Source: Anastatus disparis (Eukaryota; Arthropoda; Insecta; Hymenoptera; Eupelmidae). From it: DNA of 64,000 bases. Location: contig JAFFSR010000009.1 in assembly GCA_017163975.1 (NCBI GenBank), positions 1,116,001 to 1,180,000 of the forward strand, given 5' to 3'. How positions within the stretch are numbered: the stretch's first letter is position 1; each line of letters starts with the position of its first letter. Shown here in pieces: positions 13,232 to 25,100 of the stretch. Position numbers and translations under genes: made by a program. Under the pieces are notes generated by a model, which searched no databases, was not told where the DNA came from, and was given only the letters and a program-made list of their open reading frames with translations.

Positions 13232-13428
13232 ACTTTACATCGATTTTATAATATGCCAGAAACTAATTATCTAAACTAAATATTGTAAAAGGGCGAATCT
13301 TGTCCGTATGTAGATAGTAATGCAACACGTTGCGTTATTACAATTATTTAAATATTAAATGAAAAATAAATATACCATAAAGTGTTTTTTGATTAATTCT
13401 TTTGAAAACAAATATAATTACAAATCAC

Positions 13429-13629
13429 AATAAGAGCCGGTCTGTGGATCAGTCGGTAGAGCGTTGGATTCGTAATCTCGAGGTTCTGAGTTCGAATCCC
13501 GCTCGCGGTAGAATCATACAAGCACCACTGAACGTTACATGTGCTGAAGTTCACAAACACACTTACGAGCTCCGTCGCTGATTAGCATCGCAAAAATAGC
13601 ATAGCATAAATATAGCGACGAAAAAAAAA
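13429..13629 (+). mobile_element. tRNA-derived SINE, copy A, near full length, with target-site duplication
   Basis: The tRNA-like head has an A box (TGGATCAGTCGG, 13445-13456) and a B box (AGTTCGAATCC, 13489-13499), the internal RNA polymerase III promoter. The anticodon loop reads TTCGTAA. The body contains CAAGCACCACTG and ends with CGTCGCT...AGCGACG, which can pair, then an A9 tail. TACAAATCAC occurs immediately before (13419-13428) and after (13630-13639), a target-site duplication showing LINE-type target-primed insertion. The same sequence recurs at 32.25, 52.93 and, truncated, 21.80 kb. Confidence 0.88.
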
Positions 13630-13864
13630 TACAAATCACGAATTTTCGTCATCCCAAAAATCCTTTGTCACGTATTTTTTTTGCTAAAAACGTTTGATTA
13701 AAAATTGTTGATAATTTTTAGCTTTATTAAGAAAAATTTTTTGCAGACTTAAGTACAGTTTTTTTAATTTTTTTAATCTTTTCAGTTTTTAAAAAAAGTA
13801 TTTTTAAGTCATATATGCTTATTGGAGCTGACATATCTCTAATTTGAATCTTAAACTTAAATAA

Positions 13865-14640
13865 AAGTTCGATTATCCAAGCCAGCACAAAAAATTCATG
13901 AAGATAGCTTTTTTTGGTAAAAAAGAATTTGCATAGTCCCCGAATAGCAACGGACTTCTATTTACTGCTAAAAATAAAAAATTTAATAAATGAGAACCAA
14001 TTAAAATGAGTATTTAGCACTTATGAGTCCAGAGCTCGACCATTCGGACCACTGAAAAATTAACGAAGATAGTTTATTTTAATACAAAAGTATTTCCATA
14101 ATTCCAAGAATAGAGATTGAGAGATTGAGTTTTTTTTTGTTCAAAATAATTTACTTGATATCTTTTTGACAAGTGTAATTATTTTTATGTCATAAATAAT
14201 AAAATAGTCTTTTTTAATTATTTTCTTTATTTTTAATAGGAAATACAGCTCGATTTTTATTTTAAGAGCCATGCAAATACATTTTTTACTGAAAAAGGTA
14301 TTTTCATGAATTTTTTCATATTGACCTGATAATAGAACTTTTTTGTAAGTGTTTAATAGTCATCCTAACTATTTATTAACTGTTATTTTACAGCTCACTT
14401 GCCATCCTAAGAGCTATGCAAATATTTTTGTAATAAAAAAAGCTAGCTCTATGAATTTTTTTTATATTGGTGTCGATGATCGAACCTTTTTGTTATGAAG
14501 TGTTAATAGTCATTTTAACAATTTTTTAATTGCATTTTTATTTTCAATAGAAAATATAGTTTTATTATCATTCTAGGAATTATTCAATTATTTTAGTACA
14601 AAAAAAGATACCTTGGTCTAGGTAATAGAGCTATCAAATT
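13865..14640. repeat. Inverted tandem array, five or more copies of a 145-166 bp unit
   Basis: Related units lie in two orientations. The left two (about 13865-13960 and 14005-14130) read GTTCGA...ATTCATGAAGATAG...ATTTGCATAG. The right three (about 14205-14350, 14350-14505 and 14505-14640) read as the reverse complement, with GAGCYATGCAAATA, ATGAATTTTTT and GATCGAACC. Marker positions give spacings of about 145 and 166 bases. The centre of symmetry is near 14150, so a transcript could fold into a long imperfect duplex. ATGCAAAT, a POU octamer, is intact in three copies. There is no open frame. A degenerate further copy may lie around 13690-13750. Confidence 0.75.
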
Positions 14641-15289
14641 CCTAAAGGAGATACTCATGAGGTGATAAGTAAAATCTAGTTATAAAACAGCTCTTATCTT
14701 TTTATAATCAGAAAATGTATAAAATTATAGGAAACTGAAATTGAACTAGTTAATTTCGCATTAAGAAAAATTAAAAAAACATTTTTTATTCTATTATTTG
14801 TACCGATTGTCTGATGAAATCTTGACTTTTTCACTCTTTTTGATCGTTTATCATCTTATATTTTTCTTGATTTTCCTACATTGATTATTTTTATTTTCAT
14901 AGTTTCATTAAATGTAAACATTAATAATAGTTTTGTGTTTTTCCTTATTTTGAACATGTTCATTAAAATTAACGTATATTAGATGTATGCTCATTTTAAT
15001 AAGATTGTCTGATTTTAGAAATATAGTTTATAAAATATTCTAAAAGAAATGGCTTTACATTCGACTTAAAATATTTGAAGATATGTTTCAAAATCCTTCA
15101 TATCATTAATGATAAAATACGGTATACAAATTAAATGATTTTATCTTTAGAATAAAAATATCTATTATCTTTTAAAAATGTTTTCGCATTCTAAAGCATT
15201 GTTAAGAGGGCCAGTTACAGTACTACGTAGTAGGTATTTACATGAACCTTTTGAAGCAAGTAATTTCCTTTTTCCAGCTACAACATATC
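14641..15289. other. A/T-rich DNA, nothing recognised
   Basis: Plain A/T-rich sequence following the inverted array. I see no open frame of note, repeat or motif cluster. Confidence 0.4.
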
Positions 15290-15955
15290 CTTTTAGATAG
15301 TTAATTCACGCGCCATTCTTTTTCTCGCACTATATCCAAAAGCTGAAGACAACTGGTTAGACAATGCTGCATATATAGCCAAGTTGTCCAGAGTCTAAAT
15401 AATGCGCAAGTCTTGCGGTCTAAAAGGGTCTAGGTGTTGGAGTTGTAGGTGTGTAACAAGCAGCGGGAACTGGCAACTTGGCTGACGCGCCGTACTGAAT
15501 TATTACGCGATATACTTCTCTCTTCTCTTCTCTCTTCCCTCCCTCTTTTCTACTATACGGCCAGAGCGAGCCCAGTACCATAAATATGCTATGGCTTATA
15601 CATAGCAGCGCATGCACCTACACTACACTGTATTAACTATATATATTTTAATGAAAAGACACGCGATGCGCTCTCGCGCTCCCTCAACCTAACCTCCCCT
15701 TTGTATACACAAGCTTCTACTATGTATGCCTTGGATATTATACATGAAGATTGTTCCTTTTCTCTTCTTCTTTCTTTTTCTTTTTTCTTTCCTTTTTTTT
15801 TAACAGGCAGAATTGCAGGAAACGTGTGTTGCACGCACCGACGATTACGCGGCGCACCGCGTTTATAATAAAGTGCTGTGTGCGGTGTGTTGAGCCTCTG
15901 TTCTTCTTGGAATTTTGAAAGGGGCTAAGATTTTGCACAGCTGGGATTTATTACA
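15290..15955. other. G+C-richer island with long pyrimidine tracts
   Basis: A CpG-containing island carries two pyrimidine tracts, about 15508-15552 and 15757-15803. Minus-strand frames through these tracts give Lys/Glu/Arg-rich peptides that mirror the tract and are not credible proteins. GACGCGCCG near 15484, GCGATGCGCTCTCGCGC near 15662 and GCGGCGCACCGCG near 15850 mark CpG-rich cores. Candidate regulatory region or unrecognised transcript start. Confidence 0.25.
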
Positions 15956-17755
15956 GGGTCTAAGCTTTCTCTTATTTCTCTTTGTTGAGACGCTTTCTTT
16001 TAATATACACACCAATTTTTTTTTTACTTCGCTTTTGGTAACTATGAGATTTGAATCGAATGCATGTTACTTTATGGGAAGGATTAAAAACATTTTGAAT
16101 TTTAAAAATGGTGCTGTCATTTACCATCAGATTAAATATTATCAAACTTCCAACTGTATGGCTACTTTTTGGACCATCAATGTTATTTAAATTTTATGGT
16201 TATAATAATTACATAAACACAATAAAAAAGTATAAAACTTAATTTCACTTTGTATTAAAATGTAATATATTTATTACGCTTGTTGAGGTCTCATCTGAAA
16301 TCTAATGGGAAAATTTTTTCTAATAACGGCATGAGATCTTAGATGAGATGATTTTAATAGAAATAATTAAGTCAATCTTAATTAATTTAAGTTAAAGGTT
16401 TCTAAACAAGAATTATACAGTCTTTTCTTGATCTTTTTTATTTATTTACAAACATTCATTATTTTTCCAAAACGCTATTGATAACATAAAAAATCTCAGA
16501 AAATATAATGTTCAAAGAGAATTTCTTAAATTAAAAGTTGATTTATATAGTCCAGAGAGACTATCAGAGAGAAAGAAACAATCTTTTAGTTAAATTCTGT
16601 AGGATGAAAAGAATAAAGAATTTTTTTTTAATGTAATGTGTTTCGAGCACGAGACTATTTGCTCGGCCATCATCAGTAAGATGCTCTATCTTAGATATAC
16701 ATAATATGAAAAAATACAATAAATTTGTGCTAAAAGGACACGATGTAGCCACGAAAAAGGGATGTGCTGTTATCTTTAGATAAATAATGTAAGATGTAAG
16801 CTATATTGTGTTCACGTCTTACTGGAGCAAGTCAACAGTCTCATGCCTGAAACACATTACATTTCAAGAATTTCTTTGTCTACTGACAATACAGATTAAC
16901 TATCACTTTAGGAGCTTGTCTTTGAAAGTTATTTTTACTAAAACTTTAGCTTATGATAATCAATAGAGTTTTCGAAGTAGTAAAAATATATAACAATGAG
17001 CAATACATTCTTGAAATTAAAATTGTTTAGAATTTAACCACTGATATGCTTTAAAATATAAAAAAAATATATTGTTATGTCTACATACATACATGACATT
17101 ATTATGTCACTTCTCACAAGAAAATCTCTTTGAAAGTTATTTTCTCTGATTTTTGCTCTTACCAATAAAGTGTTAAAAACTTCATAAAATTTGTAGAAAA
17201 ACATTTTTATAATGAGCCCATATGCTAATCAATTTGATATTAAACGACATCAAATACAATATTCATTACTCTCTTCGTTCATATTATTAAATGTTTATTC
17301 TATCCAAACAACCATTATACAAATTAGGTTAGATCGCTGGAGCGTACTCGAAATGAGCCGTCATCTATCCAAACTCTAACTGGGCTAAATTTCGTTGATC
17401 GACCAACATTTTTCTAGCTTAAAAATGTTTAAGCTTTGAGGGTCAAAATGAAATTTATATTGTGTACATTTATAAAAATGATATAATTTTTCAAAATGAG
17501 CGAAAATAAAGCAGATGCTTTTATTTGGCATATTTGTAAAAAAACGATTTAATATGACATATCAACATTCATGATAATCAAACATATGTTTGTCATATTT
17601 GTAATAAAGGATTTAATATAAAAGATAATTTATTCAGATGAGAATGCATAAAAAAGTTATTATATAATTTTTATACACAAATTTAATTTAATTCAAATTG
17701 TTTTCTTTAGTGTTTGAACCAACAATAAAAAAAAATATTTTTTATTTTCAGTAAA
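15956..17755. other. A/T-rich DNA, no recognised gene
   Basis: A 91-codon plus-strand frame at 15915-16190 and a 62-codon minus frame at 16564-16752 lack any recognisable domain and are not flanked by convincing splice sites. A slightly G+C-richer patch occurs at 17320-17420 with a short inverted repeat AGCTTAAA/TTTAAGCT near 17418-17436. Confidence 0.35.
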
Positions 17756-17972
17756 TACGGTAAACTGGGGTAAAGCGAGCACAGAGGGGTAAACCGAGCA
17801 GTATGTGATTATTTGTAAATTTGATATTGATGAAAAGTGAAGAATGATGCTTATACTACGATGCCGCGGCGCCAGAACGATGAAAAACAACTATATTTAC
17901 AATGCTTACAAACAAATAATAACGCAGGATTCGCTTTGCCCAATGGAGCTCGTTTTACCCTAGTTTGCGGCA
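17756..17972. mobile_element. MITE-like element with paired GGGTAAA-CGAGC terminal repeats
   Basis: The left end contains GTAAACTGGGGTAAAGCGAG (17760-17779). The right end, read on the minus strand, is GCAAACTAGGGTAAAACGAG. A second, weaker repeat lies inside each end (GGGGTAAACCGAGCA at 17787-17801 against a diverged TGGGCAAAGCGAATC on the other strand), so the motif is present twice per terminus. The central part is A/T-rich with no open frame. Total length is about 217 bp. The target-site duplication is not clear; the termini may be flanked by TA-type bases. Confidence 0.7.
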
Positions 17973-19480
17973 TTATTTTCGAGAATAATTAAAAAATCAT
18001 TAATCTGATAATACCGAAAAAATAAAATAAAAAGTAATATTTTTATTTTTTCAATATAATTAATTTTATGAATTTTAAATAAATTAATTATAATTATAAA
18101 ATTCATAGCTTAGTCTTCGTTTAAAATTTTTGTGTTCGGGTAAAAAAATTAAACTTCTGATGCAAAATAGATGAAATAAAATTATTAAAAATAGTTGTAC
18201 GAGATTTTTTATTCAATATACTTAAATTGTTAATGAAATTCAAACAATATTCAACAAAATATAGCCACATTGTGTAACAAGTTGCTCGTGGAAATTATTC
18301 ATCAAATGGAAAGTTTGCAACAAAAATAAAGCGAAACGAAGACGAGAGTGTGCTAGGGTTTTCGTCGAGTGTTACCAAACTTTCCACAAGTGGAATAGCT
18401 CTCAGCGCATGACACGTACAATATTTTTTAATACTCGCATAAAATTACGGGTTCGTGTGCTTGTTTTTCACATGCAAAATGGTTATTTGTTTTTCAGTAA
18501 TCGAACGTGTAATTTTGTTACGCTAATAACAGAAAGTGCTCTCTTTTGTATTAGTATGCGAATATACTCTTTTTCGAATCAATACAAGAAAGTTTAAAGT
18601 TAGAGCCATAGTGCGTAAAAACCCATTTGACTCTTGAAAATGAGACTTAAAAAAAAGTTTACTTCAATCCAATATTTTTGAAGCCTAATTCAAATAAAAT
18701 ATTCTACAACTTATTAAAAATTGATTGTTAAATGAAATAAATATAGCTTTAGTCATAATTTAATATAAAAAATATTCCAATATTATAAATAAATCTGAAT
18801 TTCAGTACTCATCTACTCCCCTTAGTACTATATCAAATCCAACCCCTTACACCAGATTGTAATGTAAAATCCACGGAATATAGTAGACAGTGACCAAAAC
18901 AAAAGCTCATGTCACTCTTTATTCTGTTATCAAAATCGTCAAAATGCGTAAATTAACCACTTAACGTACTATAGTAAGGTATAAAAAGTTGAATTTTGCA
19001 CGCCGAGTTCTAAAATAACGTATTATGCAACAAATGCGTTAGTTGATTATGTCAAAAAAGACGATAAATGAGAAAAAAAAGTAGACAATACACACGCACT
19101 GCGGACAATATTTTTTTAAACATATTGGTTTTTACCCAACAAAATAATTACATTACTTTTATGTATAATTACATTTTGATATTAAAATAAATGGAAAACT
19201 TAAATAATTTTAAAAATATGAAATAATTTGTAGTTTTTCGAATAATTTATAATCGATCACAAATCTTCACAAGTGCTTTTATAACATTATAAAATCATTT
19301 AGTACTGATACGATTTTAAATAAAAGGTTTTATGTAGGAAAAAGAAAAAAAAATAAAAGAAAAATTAAATTAAAGGAGTAAATCGTATATTTAAATCGCT
19401 TTATATATCCTAAGATTCTGTCAGAAAAAAAAAAATACAATCACTCGTAGAATCACGGGCATATAATAGCTGCGATTAGA
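17973..19480. other. A/T-rich DNA with a small G+C-richer patch at 18.30-18.56 kb
   Basis: An 11-bp inverted repeat TATGAATTTTA/TAAAATTCATA lies near 18068-18108. The patch 18300-18560 includes a 62-codon frame (18409-18597) that I do not consider coding. Nothing else is recognised. Confidence 0.35.
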
Positions 19481-19970
19481 CATCGGAATTACCGGAGCAA
19501 CTTGTCGATCTAAGTCACGCTAAGATAATACCAGTTAGAATTTCCACATTTCTATATACATAGATAGATATACTTTGACTTTATCATTGCAATAAAATGG
19601 CTCTTCTCCGATCGAATATATATGTATGACCAGCTCAATAAACATCAATTGCATCCGCAACGAAAGCTGCATCGACAGATTTCACATACGATGGAAGAGG
19701 CCCTTATATACCAGAGCTCTTGGTCCTTTTCGTTTTCGTGCATGAATTTTAATCGCCATTTCACCAGCCAGCTGCATATTCTAGTAGTTATCTATATATG
19801 CAATGCATACGTGCTAAAAAGCAGCTCTTACGTGGCTTATCGGCCTCTAATCGAATCAACGTCTCGTACATACACAAGTGCACCACCTAATACTTGTAAT
19901 CGCGCGAACATTCTGCAGAATTATATAATTTTCATTTTAAAAGACGATCAAATGGAAATTATCTGAAAAC
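19480..19970. other. G+C-richer island; unassigned 114-codon open frame on +
   Basis: The plus-strand frame 19622-19966 starts MYDQLNKHQLHPQRKLH and has a fairly even composition without long homopolymers, ending shortly after the island ends. No domain, signal peptide or family is recognised, and there is one weakly hydrophobic stretch in the middle. Words such as CAGCTGCAT and CGTACGTG-like E-box relatives are present. It could be an enhancer, a small exon or a lineage-restricted short protein. Coding status is uncertain. Confidence 0.18.
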
Positions 19971-21100
19971 AAAAGAATAAAGTTAAATTTAAACACTTTT
20001 TTTAGAATAATATTTATTTTTTTATTTTTCTAATATAACTAAAATGTGATATCAGTATTAGAAGGTAAGAAGAGTCTGAAAAGAAGAAATTACTTCCATA
20101 TTTCAATTGTCATATGTTAAATATTGCCCAGTTACTGTCCACATAATTTACTCACAGAAGATTTAAATAATAAAATGTGTAAGATTTACCAAAGAAAGAT
20201 TCCTATAATCCTTTTTTTTAAATTATGAGTAGTAATAAAAAAATAATAATTCTATTAACTTCTTCATTAAAAAATTACTATAAAACCTTTTGAAATTTAA
20301 AACTTATAAAATGATACATACACATATATAAAGAGCTTATGGGTTATATTCTTGATGGAAACGTAGATTCTGCACGTACGTTTAATTTTAGGATATGTAA
20401 TATGTATACATGTACAGATTCATTGCGAATAGATTATAGAATTGCAAATGGTATACATAGGTAGACATACTCAAGTGATTAATTTAAATGGTTATGCATG
20501 GAGTATGTTTAATACGTAATAATAGTAACTTTGCTTTGGCTTAATTAATATTTAATTCTAAATTAAATGAACGAGCTACATTATAATATTAAAGTTCATT
20601 ACTACACCGTATGTTTATTTGTATTTATAAAATCAATTTAAAATTAACACTTTTTCCAATCAACGTTCTCTATATTTAAAGTTCAATAGATTCTAATGCT
20701 GCATATCAAACAAATATTAAGAAAATGCAGATCAATAAATAGCTGCATTTAGACTCTGGATGATTGTAGAAAATTTTTTAATGATACAAATTTGACTTTT
20801 GATAACAATTATAGTATATGACACACCAAGGGATGTAAAGTATTGGCGAGTTCATAGCACATATAATTGCCACCTCGAGCCAAAGGCGAGGGCTTGGTCT
20901 GGAATACCCTATATATATATATTTTAATGTAACAAGGTGCCGACAAAATCCTCAATACATAAGCGCAAGATTTTGCTGAATTTGGCTATCCTAATTTATA
21001 AATAAGTATAGTGTTTCTCATAATTTTTTAAATCAAAATAAACCGGTATTTTTAATTATTTTGTGAATTTTATTTATTTATATGAAACTTTCTATTAAAG
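19970..21100. other. A/T-rich DNA, no recognised gene
   Basis: Nothing coding is seen. A short G+C-richer patch at 20820-20960 contains CCTCGAGCC...GGCGAGGG, a small inverted repeat, and a TATATATATATA run near 20911-20924. Confidence 0.35.
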
Positions 21101-21500
21101 TTGATCAGTGTAGTTCTTGAAACTTACATGAATGTCTGGAAATAAGAGAAGACAAGTTTCTCAGTTGTAAATGCTTAAATCTATGTGATATTTCGGTTAA
21201 AATTATGTGGTATGCAGAGCAATAAAAGATGAGAAGGGGCGGAAAAATCTTATGGCGTATATATACGTAAGTTAAGGAGGATGGAATGTATATACGTTCC
21301 GAGGAGCCAGCAGCAATAATCCTTGATCTACGGGTGTCATTAAGTTCCCGCACTTCCACGGACAATGCACTTGCGCACAATGTTATCTACAAGAGAGTTG
21401 CAGAAATGTCTTGGTCAACGACGTTTTCAACTGCAGGCACGCCGATAGGACGTGTCTTCTTTGAGAATGATACTTAGCGATTTATCGCTAGGAAAAAAAG
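21100..21500. other. G+C-richer island with overlapping frames on both strands
   Basis: A 91-codon minus frame (21380-21105) and a 63-codon plus frame (21286-21477) overlap across the island. Both are compositionally plausible (the plus one begins MYIRSEEPAAIILDLRV) but at most one can be real, and I recognise neither. I treat it as a candidate regulatory island. Confidence 0.2.
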
Positions 21501-21796
21501 GGGACACGACAAAAACTCCTGAGATTTAGAAAAAAAAATAGAGCTCTCTCGAGTTTTCTTACAATATAGCCTGCGGAATTACACAAGTATAAAGCGTATA
21601 TTTTGAAGAAAATGAATTTTTTTATTTATCGCTCTTTCAATTCAGTAAATGGCTAGCCTTTATAATATGAAAATAAAATGACTTGCGTTGTAATAATAGC
21701 TATAGTAATAAAACAAATTTTTATTGGATTTATTTAATTTATATAACTTTTTTTTTAATTTTACTTAACGTATGAATAAAAACAATATCTAATCTA

Positions 21797-21857
21797 AACG
21801 TCGCTGTATTTATGCTATATTATTCCGATGCTAATTAGCGACAGAAATTTTCAATAT
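21797..21857 (-). mobile_element. 5'-truncated copy of the main tRNA-derived SINE (copy D)
   Basis: Only the 3' end of the SINE remains, on the minus strand: the terminal stem (plus-strand AACGTCGCT and TAGCGAC) with the intervening TTTATGCTA and GCTAATTAGC. The tRNA head and middle are absent. 5' truncation is the usual result of incomplete reverse transcription. The terminal stem sequence is intact. Confidence 0.75.
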
Positions 21858-21940
21858 GATTACATGTAAATAATATAATTAGATATTTTTACATATACTC
21901 ACATAATCATATATAAACGAAATAGTGATAAACGAAATAG

Positions 21941-22192
21941 TTATAGTGGAAAACCATTGAAACCTGTAGCTACTCTGGAGGCTGTATAAAAAGCATATCG
22001 CATAGAGGACTCATTAATGCTCCAAAGGTTGGAGCTTGAAGAATGCTTCAATACTGAAGGATAATCACCTCTGGCTATGAAAAGATTATGTTTTACATAT
22101 AGTGATGAATAGTTATGTATGAAATGTGATGATTTATTTACATTATAAGAAGAATTTGATAACGTTGAATTTGATTTATTAAACGTTAACAT
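21941..22192 (-). other. Unassigned 83-codon open frame
   Basis: This minus-strand frame is rich in Ser and Asn at its start and ends SMRYAFYTASRVATGFNGFPL before TAA. It lies outside the G+C-rich islands, in A/T-rich DNA where an 83-codon frame is somewhat less expected. No domain is recognised and there is no adjacent gene to support it. It could be a small exon, a transposon fragment or chance. Confidence 0.15.
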
Positions 22193-22199
22193 AAATAAT

Positions 22200-25100
22200 G
22201 TTGATTCTGAGCAAATATACGAATGTTAATAGTAAATATACCACATTCTACATTTATATACAAACAAAAAATTCTTGGAAATTCAATTCTAAGGTTATGT
22301 CACCAAGCTGGTCATGCAGTGAACACTTTGTCACGCAAACAATACTGCCATCTAATAAGTATTATTTACTTTTACTTTTCATGTATGTTAAATAATGATA
22401 TACAATACAAATTCTTCAACAATTACAGAATTTTCGCAGTGCAAATACTTATGTAACGAATTATATATATTTACATAGTCGACTTGAATAAAAACATTCC
22501 ATTTCAAAAGGAGCTTATAAATTATATCAGTTCCATTTCTTTTGAAAAACACAAATTTTGCTCGAGTCTTGATAAATCAATTGTTTGAATTGAGTTTCTG
22601 TAAACATCTTAATATTTAAGAATCATATTCATTTGATGCATTTTCAACAAAAAAAATACTGCGACAACTTTTTTGGTACTGTACTTTCTCATAAAGATAT
22701 TTTAATTATTAAAAAATATTAATTAATATGATTTAATTTCAAAAATATAATGTGGTGATTAAATTTAATTAAATAAAGTATGAACTTTTTAAAATAGTTG
22801 CAAATGTCATTCAAATACAATGTTAGAAAATATTATTATCAAAGATATTAAAAATATTAATAAATATATTTAACTAAGATATACACTTTGTAAAATAGTT
22901 AGAAACTGCAAATGTTGTGAAAACGCAAAATAACATTAATTCTTAATTGATTTAATGAAAAAATATAAAAAATATTAATAGATATCATTTAATTCAAAGG
23001 ATATTAAAATATTAATAAATCGAATTGAAAAAGATTATCTTTTTTCAAATATTCGAAAAGGTCGCAATGGCAAAAAATGATATTAAGGTATTTTGACACG
23101 AGCTCCATTCAAAGAGGCGATTTATTAAGACGAGATAGGAATGGCACGTTAGGTAAACCTCTTTCAAAATGAAATGTTTTTCATGAATTTTTTTAAAATG
23201 AGATGGTTTTCAAGATTCTTTTAAAAATTAAATAACTTAAAAAATTGTTTTGAGATGATATGGTTTTTGAAATTAATAAGTATAAATTTAGGATTTCTAA
23301 TTTTATTTCACACTTATTTAATTACGTACACCTAGACGATAAAAGCGAGGGTGAATTTGCACTTGATTTCTAAATTCTCTCGCTCACCATCAGCTGCATC
23401 CAAAATCTTTTCTTAAAAAAGACTCTTGTGTGGTGACTAAGACTCAACTTTAAATACAATTGGATAAAGAAGACGGTGAATGACGAACCACCATGCTATC
23501 CTTGCCAACAAAAAAAAGATAAGTTATAAAGCGAGCGTACTTTTCTATATGAAATTGTATTTATACTTCAATCTGCTTTTCTTATATTACATTTTCTTGT
23601 ATGAAATGGAATGGTTTTAACCAAAGCCGAAGATATACTGAATAAAATTATACATATTTTTAATTTTTTTTCTAAAAATAACATATTTTGATTCATATAA
23701 TTATGTTAAAAGGAATTACGTATTCTTATTTATAAAAATCTTTTTTTAACCTTCAAAGCTTTCTCTGTAAACAAACAATAATGAGACTACAGTACAGAAC
23801 TGTTAAAAATTAAAAATTATATTAATCAACTCAGAATTTATTATAATTTGTTTTTAAAATTATTAGTTTTGGAACAGTTCATTAAATTTAGGATTTAAAT
23901 ATAGCTGGTTTTTTGAGAAATACTTGAAAGACGAAAAGTACGACTTACACTGTTGAACTCGTAAAAAAGCATGTGATAGTAAGATCGGATTGAGCTTGAT
24001 AGATATAATGTCATCAATCCGACTTTATCAGCTGTTTTACTGTTCGTGATTTAGTCACTAGAGAATTGAGAATTTTCAAGTGACCCTTGAATGATCTGAG
24101 TCAAATCTAGTATATTTTTTACCAATCGATGTTCTTTTATCAAACAGTTATTATTTATTTAAATAAACTTGCAAATAAGACAAATCAATTGGGTTGAAAA
24201 TTAAAGATAGAATCTTACTTACTTTACTTTCTGAAAATTGTATACAAGAATAAGCTCATATGCTTAATCGTAAACTGCTTATACACTAAAATTATTAAAG
24301 TTATGTAAATTATAATAAAACAACTACTTGTATTGCATTTTTGTAAAACTTACACTTTTAAATATACAATGATATAATTACGAAACTAATCAGAGCTTTT
24401 TTATAACATTAATAGGTAAGAAATAATCTTATATATCAAAATGGAAAGAACGTATATAAATGAATGTAAATAAATTAGATTTTCAATTATTTTCAGTCAA
24501 TCATTTAGCTAAATGCTATACATATTTGTAAGTGCCACAAGTTCGAAACTATGCAATAAATTTTTAATAAATATTTAACGTTGTATTTTTTTCGATATTT
24601 CATTTATTAATATAAAAGAGCTTACCACACGTATGGAAAATGCATTTTTTCATACGTTGGTATCTCAAAAAAATGGTTTTAGAGAAAAATGTTCAGAACA
24701 AAAAAGTTGTATTTTAAAAGGTTCTACGATATTTTTACATATTAGTTTTCTCAACAAGAAAGTTTCGTGGTCGTGAGAAAAATTTTTATAGAATAAAGTT
24801 ACAGAATTGTATTTTAAATTATTATAAATTGGAAGAGGCTAAAAAAAGCTTCTGGATGTTTGTGTTTGTACAATTAATAAATCATTAGTTTGTGGTTGTC
24901 CTCGTCGCATTTAAATCTTATACGATATCGGATTCCTAGACATTTATTAAAAATACAAATTTGTCTTTCCTAGAAAATAATAATGAATAAAAAAAATGAA
25001 ATTATATCCTCAAGCTCAATAATTCATTTTCTTAAATTTCAAAGTAGCATCATCAAGTTTTTCTTGGCACAATTTGATCGATAATTTATTACCGTCTATA

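Noticed and set aside
13435..13508. Possible functional tRNA gene
   Set aside because: A and B boxes are present but stems do not pair properly, and the sequence continues into a SINE body with tail and target-site duplication.
15637..15938. Lys/Glu-rich minus-strand frames
   Set aside because: They mirror the TTTCTTTTT pyrimidine tract.
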